Assembly: GCF_032118995.1 (NCBI RefSeq)
Contig: NC_092663.1
Location: 5,208,001 to 5,272,000, forward strand
Length of the DNA: 64,000 nucleotides
Reading direction: 5' to 3'
Source of the DNA: Asterias amurensis
Taxonomy: Eukaryota > Echinodermata > Asteroidea > Forcipulatida > Asteriidae
Part shown: one piece after another, positions 58,003 to 64,000 of the stretch
How the letters are laid out: every line of letters starts with the position of its first letter
Position numbering within the stretch: position 1 is the first letter of the stretch
Program-made: the position numbers and the translations under genes
Notes under the pieces: generated by a model
The model's input: only the letters and a program-made list of their open reading frames with translations
What the model was told of the DNA's origin: nothing
Databases searched by the model: none

Positions 58003-60368
58003 TCAAGACACAATATTTCTTGCTGGCTGTAAACGAGGGGGATTTTATAATATGGAAAGATAATAAACACAGGCGTCCAATTACTTCTATACATTACATG
58101 GACCTCTGCATTTTTTGACTTATGTAGCAGTGTATTTGCGAGCTCATCTCCATAGAACACATAGAATTATTAAAATAGTGTCAGATCGTACGCACAGAGA
58201 GCTGCAGCTCGTCCAATAAGGGGGGATGGCGCACTTCTAGAATGAGGCAGCAATTAACACCAGTTAGATCATGGGCATAATTGACGATGAATTATGGGCA
58301 TTGCACGTCACAGCACCATGTGTTAATCAAGCTCTAGAACAAAGTGTACATAAAGAATAGAAGGGCAATACCAAGTTTCATTATGACCTTTCGGAATGAT
58401 TGATCATTATTAGGCACTAAATGGCCAGCTTCCATAAATCAAGGGGTAGCCTATTGCATAATATTAAAATTAAAGACCTTTGCATCTTCTTCCATTTGTA
58501 CATACGTATCTGGTATTTCATATGTTTAATGAATAGGGTGGTATAGATGGCCTTAGCTTTCGATCCAAACCGGACCTAGTTCAGAGGCATAAAACAAGTA
58601 CAAACAAATACATATCCATTCATAGAAAAAGAGAGGGGAAATGGATTAAATGAAGAAAGAAGCGGGAAAGAAAGAAGCGGGAAAATAACAGCCAATCAAA
58701 GTTTCTATTTCAGAAACAATTGGTGGCTATGAACCAATACGAGTAGAGTGGCGAGGACAAAGGAGGTTTCATATGAAAGGATGGATTACTGGACCATAAA
58801 AGTGGTAAATGCATTGTTCGTTAACAATGCAGGGAAACATGAAAGGGTAGAATTAGAGAACAAGTTGCATCATGATGCAATTAACAATGGTCAATTAATA
58901 GAGAAAAGCAAGATCAAAAGTACGATGGTATTAAAAATAGGTATGAGGGACCTGTGGAAAAAAGAAGGGGGGTTACTTACATGAGATAGTTATAGTAACA
59001 AATATATAGGACAACTTTAAAAAATTAATTTATACTTGAGTTACAGAATATAAACAACATTATAGTTCTCAAGCAGAAGTGAAGTGGGGGTAACGGGAAG
59101 TTATTTAACACCAGTGTTTATGTTTGGTCCAAAGGGCTTGACTGTCTTGAGTTGGTGAATCCAGTGTGATTCTCTATGCTTGCAGTTATATTTCATATGT
59201 TCATAAATTGCACAAATGGGAGGATCCCACGGGTAGTTTCATTGTTTCTAAGATGAATGAGGATTGTAGACGCTTGGACCCTCGGCAAGATTCAAGATGT
59301 TCCATTACATTTCCAGTGCTGAGCAGTCTGGTTAGTTTTTACCGCCAGTCTGCAAAATATTGAATTATTCGGTTGGGTCCTGAGGCATTAGAATAAATCT
59401 GCTTTATACTTGTTAAGTATAAAGAGTTACACGGTTCAATGGTTTGGCGGGAACATTGAATAGGACTGGGTGCGGTACCCAGGGTAAGGCTTATCTGGCT
59501 ATGCTATCAATATACACATTAAAGCTTCGTTAATTTAGTCTTTTTTTAGTCGTTATATAGTTTAAGTATCATCGGTAACAGTAGCAGCTACCATAGCTTA
59601 GCAGGGAGGTCAGTACTAGCTTGAACCTGAAAGCGCTGATTTGCATAGATCAGGTGTACGTTTCCAATATCGGTTGGTTTTTCGTATCTGGCGGTCAACA
59701 CAGCACTGATGTTCCATGGCAATGACACGTTGTGTCGTAAAAATGTCGGTACAAAATGTAACGAACAATGGAGGCGGGCTAAACCGTAAAGCTTACGTAT
59801 ATGAACAACAAAGGCGCATGATTAAAAATTATCAGTTGATCCGGTTATTCAAGTTACAGGGTGTAATTATTGTCAGTGAAGACGAAAATTCGGTCGTTAC
59901 AAAAAGTAACAAACATTATAATGTGGGACTAAACGTACAGAGTATGTACATGAGATGAGAAGACGCATGATTAAAAAAGATCGAGTGATCCACTTATTCA
60001 AGTTACAGGGTGTAATTATTGGCAGTGAAGATAACAATTCGTAAAGTGGTTACAAAAAGTAACCCATTATAATGTTGGATTAAAATGTAACATAGCATAC
60101 ACATGAAATGACAAGATGCATGATTAAAAATAGGTTCAATTACAAGGTGTAATTTTTACAGTGAAGACAAAAATGTTCGATGCAAACGTAGAAGAGTGTG
60201 AAGATGAAAAGAGAAGATGAATGATTAAAAAGGAATCAGTTGCTCCGGTTGCAGCATAGCTTGCAGACATCTTCATCCGGTTGCAGCATAGCTTGCAGAC
60301 ATACCATATTTGACCTATATGACCTTTATTAAAGTAGCATAGTTAATGTTTAAAGTATAATCAGCATA

Positions 60369-60801
60369 TGAAGCTCTGCTGTTAAAAGCAGCATTCTTGG
60401 TTGCCCTTTTCGGTTATTCTGAGGGTGAGTGAGTTTACAACTCACGATGGCAAATTCCCGGGCGTTGCGTATTGGTGATATTTCCTTTAATCAGGAAGGG
60501 AATTTGCAAGTAGTTCTAAGATATTCAAAAACGGATCAAGTGGGTAAAGTTCAATCATTTCTATTGACAGGAATGCCAATACTTCACCGTTTGTACATTG
60601 AGGGGGACCCTATGTCAGCCAGACAAGTTAATCACATCTTAAAGTAGGGATTAAGGCCATCAGGTAAACCCCACACCCTTTTCAGTTCATAGTTGCAGGA
60701 TATGTTTGGGGTTCGGGAGGAACAAATCAAAAGTATGGGGAGATGGAAGTCTGGAGCACTTGAATCCTACATTAGGCCAGACTTAATGTTTTCAATTGTC
60801 T
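60369..60801 (+). pseudogene. Tyrosine recombinase (YR) remnant
   Basis: Conserved YR words in order: FLVALFGYSEGE (other frame, about 60390-60430), ALRIGDISF, LRYSKTDQVGK, RQVNHILK, GLRPSGKPHTLF and GRWKSGALESYIRPDL. The last contains the likely catalytic Tyr at 60768-60770. From 60429 on, the pieces share one frame broken by TAG at 60645 and TAG at 60690; an upstream frameshift separates the first block. The region expected to hold the H-x-x-R motif is not recognisable. Similar to the recombinases of DIRS/Ngaro and Crypton elements. It is inactive. Confidence 0.8.
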
Positions 60802-61032
60802 AAAAAGGGGTAGCTTGTAGCAAGGTCATAAATAAGCAGTGTAGACAACCGCTTCTTTAATTAGCATATTGCTGTTTAAGATAAATAATCATTTACAAGA
60901 TTGGTGAATGTTGAGTTGGTTGTTAACAAATTGTGTACAACATTTTCAACTACATACAAGACTTTGACAAGATAAAATATTGGTCAGAACAGATTACCCA
61001 GGCTGTTTTTCTTTGAATTTGTTTTTATACAG

Positions 61033-61745
61033 ATGTTTATCGGGGACAGTATCATTCGCCACAGCAGCGGCACGGTGGAGGTACAGTGACATGGAAAGGC
61101 GTGTCTGGGGCACGCCTGGACGGCTGGGACTAGGCTCAGGAGATACGGCAAAAGGCGAGGTCCCGACGACAATAGTGTTACATCTAAGGACCAAAGATAT
61201 CTTGAAGGAAAATTCGGGACAGATAACACATAGGGTAAAAGGGAGCCTAAAGATGTTCATCAATCCGATGCAAGAACGTGGGTACCGGGACAGTATCATT
61301 CGCCACAGCAGCGGCACGGTGGAGGTACAGTGACATGAAAAGGCGTGTCTGGGGCACGCCTGGACGGCTGGGACTAGGCTCAGGAGACTCCTGGCAAAAG
61401 GCGAGGTCCCGACGACAATAGTGTTACATATAAGGACCAAAGATATCGTGAAGGAAAATTCGGGACAGATAAGACATAGGGTAACAGGGAGCCTAAAGAT
61501 GTTCATCAATCCGAAGCAAGAACGTTTGTACCGGGACAGTATCATTCGCCACAGCAGCGACACAGTGGTGGTACAGTGGCATGGAAAGACGTGTCTGGGG
61601 CACGCCTGGACGGCTGGTACTAGGCTCAGGAGATACCTGGCAAAAGGCGAGGTCCCGACGACAATAGTGTTATATCTAGGGACCAAAGATATCTTGAAGG
61701 AAAATTCGGGACAGAGTAGACATAGGGTAAAGAGAGCCTAAAGGT
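61033..61745 (+). pseudogene. SGNH hydrolase-like segment, tandemly triplicated
   Basis: Three direct repeats of about 245 bp start at 61043, 61287 and 61533 (GGGACAGTATCATTCGCC). Each encodes, with frameshifts, DSIIRHSS, a W/HGK segment and TIVLHLRTKDILKEN or TIVLYLGTKDILKEN. These correspond to block I (GDS) and the LGTND-like block of SGNH hydrolases, with Asn changed to Lys. Ngaro elements encode such a protein after the recombinase. The catalytic signature is damaged in all three. Confidence 0.7.
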
Positions 61746-62031
61746 AATTAGGAACATCCTACCCAACACACGGTTAATTTGGTCAGACATTTTGTTAAGG
61801 GTGAAGTATCAAGGTAAAGTTAAAGGAGGGCAGAAAAACGCTGCACTTGGGATTTAAATATGTATGCAAAGAAGATACTTCGGGAGATGCAAAACGCACC
61901 TGTTATAAAACACCCCCATCTCATTATCCCTTCCCGGAAGGTGCGTACTGGCAAGACATGATTCTTTGGTTCCATCAAAATTTATCAGACGGGTTGAGGT
62001 TCTCCACTTCACACTCGGAGAAAGTTTTGTT

Positions 62032-62062
<31 letters not shown>

Positions 62063-62670
62063 GGGTGTTTGGGCAAATTTTTATATCAAAATTTGCTTTG
62101 GCGGTAAGTTTAGGTTGTTCCTATAAACAAGAAGCTAATAGGCATTGTAGCCTGTGAGGAAGTGGTAAATTAATTTATGTGAATTGATATGGATAAATAT
62201 GGTGGTAATAAAATGATGTGATTGTATATAAAGAAGTAGATTAATTTGGTACCTTCTTGGCAACTCGCTGGAAGTGGGAACCTCATTGACCCGGAGTTTT
62301 CTCCAGTCAATGAGTGCATTTATAATTATAATAATTTATAATAATAATTTAATTATAATAATTGTAATTAGTCTGGTACCTTCTTTGGCAAATCGCCGAG
62401 AAGTGGGAACCTTTGCGGATTGGAAATTTACCGTTCGCAAAGTGAGGAATTGGGACCCTTTGCGAATTGGTCGCAAAGTGTATTATAATGGGAACTGGTA
62501 TACTTCTTTATGAGTGTGGATATCACTGGAGGGAATTAAATAAAGGGAAATCCCTTATATTATTATGAATTGGCGTTTTACCACCGAATTCAGAGAACGG
62601 AATAAATTAACTCTTGGCAGAGTTCACTACAACAACAAATCCTTGTGTCTGTGTATATTTATCAGGTGGT

Positions 62671-62870
62671 AATTAAAAGTCCCATGAATCACTGAAGTAG
62701 GGGGCCATCTCAGCGAAACTTCGTCTTCAATTCCACATTGACCACTAAGCCATCAGAAGGGTAACATTTGAACAATTTGACGCTGAAGATTGAAATGAAA
62801 TCGTTTTCGCAGCGTTCTGCATAGCTATATAGCTCTATGCATATCACGCTATGGTACAGAGTACAACAAA
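62671..62870 (+). repeat. Unit U, right part of the interrupted copy
   Basis: Resumes AATTAAAAGTCCCATGAATCACTGAAGTAG exactly where the empty copy continues at 48768, and runs on into module M as in that copy. Confidence 0.85.
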
Positions 62871-63280
62871 CTTGGCAGCATGCCACCAAATAAATTATGC
62901 CTAATACACTACACGTGTACGACACACGTGTTACGCACAACCAATGGGGAAATTTCGTAGTTCTTTATACATGAAATTATGTATTTTCAAACTCGATTTT
63001 GAACCAGAAGACGAGATCAAAATGGGATCATGTCTGCGAGGCATTTACGGAGTTTTTAACGAACTTTCCGATGATGTGTCGATTGTAACAACCCATCATG
63101 TAGATCAAAAGTTATGATTTTTTGAAATAATAAACTTTGAAAATTCATAACTCAAGAATTGATGACGTCATCGTGACGTAACTCAAACGGTTTCTTCTCC
63201 TGATAAATATATAAGTATGTGTGAAGTTAGAAGTTCATACAGGTTTGGGAAGTGTGCTTTTGTTAGAGGGCAAGGGACGG
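62871..63280 (+). repeat. Module M, copy 7
   Basis: Conserved frame ending at 63117 (FEPEDEIKMGSCLRGIYG...HHVDQKL-stop), without an internal stop from about 62940 on. Followed by TGACGTCATCGTGACGTAAC and the GTTAGAGGGCAAGGGACG end. Confidence 0.8.
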
Positions 63281-64000
63281 AGATGTATTTTTGAAGAAAA
63301 ATATGCAATTGCAAACTTTGACCTTCCGGTACGAACGGAAGGAGGGGTCATACGATTTTGACGTTATCTTTTCAAATGTAGTACCAGTCTTGATCTATCA
63401 GATGCGTAATTATGAATATCATAACTGTAAAATTCGAAGACATATAGCGAAAAGCAAATGGTCACTTTTTGAACCTAAAAACCTTGTAATTCGACACCTG
63501 ATGACGTCATCATGACGAAACTAAAACGGTTTCATCTACTAATGAATATCTAACTATGTGTGAAGTTTCAAGTTTATGTGAGCTTAGCAAGTATGTCTTT
63601 GTTAGCGGACAAAAACCACGGAGAAGAAGACGAAGTAAAAAAAAAAATACATGAATTTTCTAGTGTTTAACGTGTTCTTAGCATAATGACGTCATCATTC
63701 CAAAAAGTTGCGGGTTCATCTACTCATGAAGGTTCATGTTTATGATAAGTTTCAAGTTCATAGTAGTTTAACATTTTGTTCAAAATCGCACGAAGAAAGA
63801 TGAGGCGAATCCCAGCGTAGTGGAATTTGAATTACGCGCGCCTTCAGCGGAGTCTGCATGTGTATACACAACCCGTAATGCCCACAGCCACGCAGTGCTG
63901 TTTTGTCGTAGAGCATGGATACAATGTAGGCCTACATGAACTACACGCACACACACCCACACACCCACAATACAATAGTAGCATTCACATACATGAATGG
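63281..64000 (+). repeat. Repeat N copy and diverged tail to window end
   Basis: 63290-63620 matches the block at 55890-56110 (TTTGACC...CATACGATTTT, AGCGAAAAGCAAATG). It carries CTGATGACGTCATCATGACG and ends GTTAGCGGACAAAAACC. The remainder has an ACACACACCCAC microsatellite near 63946 and no gene. Confidence 0.6.

Larger units (their letters stand above)
56821..62670 (+). mobile_element. Degenerate Ngaro/DIRS-like tyrosine-recombinase retroelement
   Basis: A 5850-bp insertion delimited exactly by comparison with the empty site at 48763-48776. AAT is present once in the empty site and on both sides here. It carries a tyrosine recombinase remnant and SGNH-hydrolase-like segments in the order known from Ngaro elements. 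A 35-bp word (GGTACCTTCTTGGCAACTCG onward) occurs once near the left end (57065-57099) and twice near the right end (62248-62282, 62375-62411), compatible with split direct repeats. No reverse transcriptase motif was found by eye, so it is non-autonomous or heavily decayed. Confidence 0.75.

Noticed and set aside
58748..58984. 78-codon frame as a gene of the retroelement
   Set aside because: Lys/Glu-rich with no recognised domain and no reverse transcriptase motif; left as unexplained interior of the decayed element.
63490..63530. CTGATGA next to a short hairpin and GAAAC, resembling a hammerhead ribozyme core in module M/N copies
   Set aside because: The conserved GAAA does not follow a properly closed stem II, and no stem I pairing was found around CTGATGA; other copies lack the core bases.

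Overview
The window reads as nuclear DNA of an animal: spliced genes with GT-AG introns, AT-rich intergenic sequence, short terminal-inverted-repeat (MITE-like) elements, tRNA- and 5S-derived repeats and non-LTR retrotransposon pieces. The gene content (invertebrate integrin alpha, stonustoxin-like proteins, a fucolectin-like lectin) and the style of the TTAA-flanked MITEs suggest a marine deuterostome, most likely an echinoderm such as a sea star. That assignment is an inference from family knowledge; no database was searched.

Layout. 261-3334 (+): the last six exons of an integrin alpha gene, ending in the transmembrane helix and GFFKR tail. 3.3-8.9 kb: non-coding, with a diverged AT-rich tandem array interrupted by a palindromic MITE. 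8.9-10.8 kb (-): a 612-aa stonustoxin-like (SNTX) protein with one FN3 domain and a C-terminal CaaX box, followed by a 193-bp dead duplicate of part of it. 11.5-17 kb: MITEs, a tRNA-like repeat and a long inverted repeat. 17.3-22.3 kb (-): a five-exon secreted lectin gene (signal peptide, fucolectin/F5-8C domain, seven 13-aa Thr/Ser repeats, Cys-rich PAN-like end). 23.6-25.15 kb: a foldback-type element with long inverted arms made of repeated GGCGTTATAACGCC palindromes.

26.5-37.2 kb: two copies, A and B, of an unrecognised gene for a secreted-then-polytopic membrane protein (about eight TM helices). A is split by a 1.09-kb TIR element. B carries homopolymer frameshifts and lacks its 3' half, so neither copy is intact. 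Copy B also has a MITE inserted at its TATA box that leaves TATAAAAG in place. 41.8-45.7 kb (-): a 1301-aa, apparently single-exon SNTX-like/FN3/FN3/P-loop GTPase/Cys-rich fusion, the most striking gene here.

46-64 kb: a repeat-built region. Several diverged copies of one module share a short conserved reading frame of unknown identity. Between them lie a 148-bp tandem repeat split by a LINE 3' end, a 5S rRNA-derived unit, a seven-copy hairpin plus oligo(A) array, and a 5.85-kb degenerate Ngaro/DIRS-like tyrosine-recombinase element with a tandemly triplicated SGNH-like segment. The borders of that last element can be fixed because an empty copy of its target lies 8 kb upstream.

The host genes share a surface and defence flavour (adhesion receptor, lectin, SNTX-like proteins, GTPase), but nothing shows that they work in one pathway. 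The two SNTX-like genes are paralogues about 31 kb apart on the same strand.
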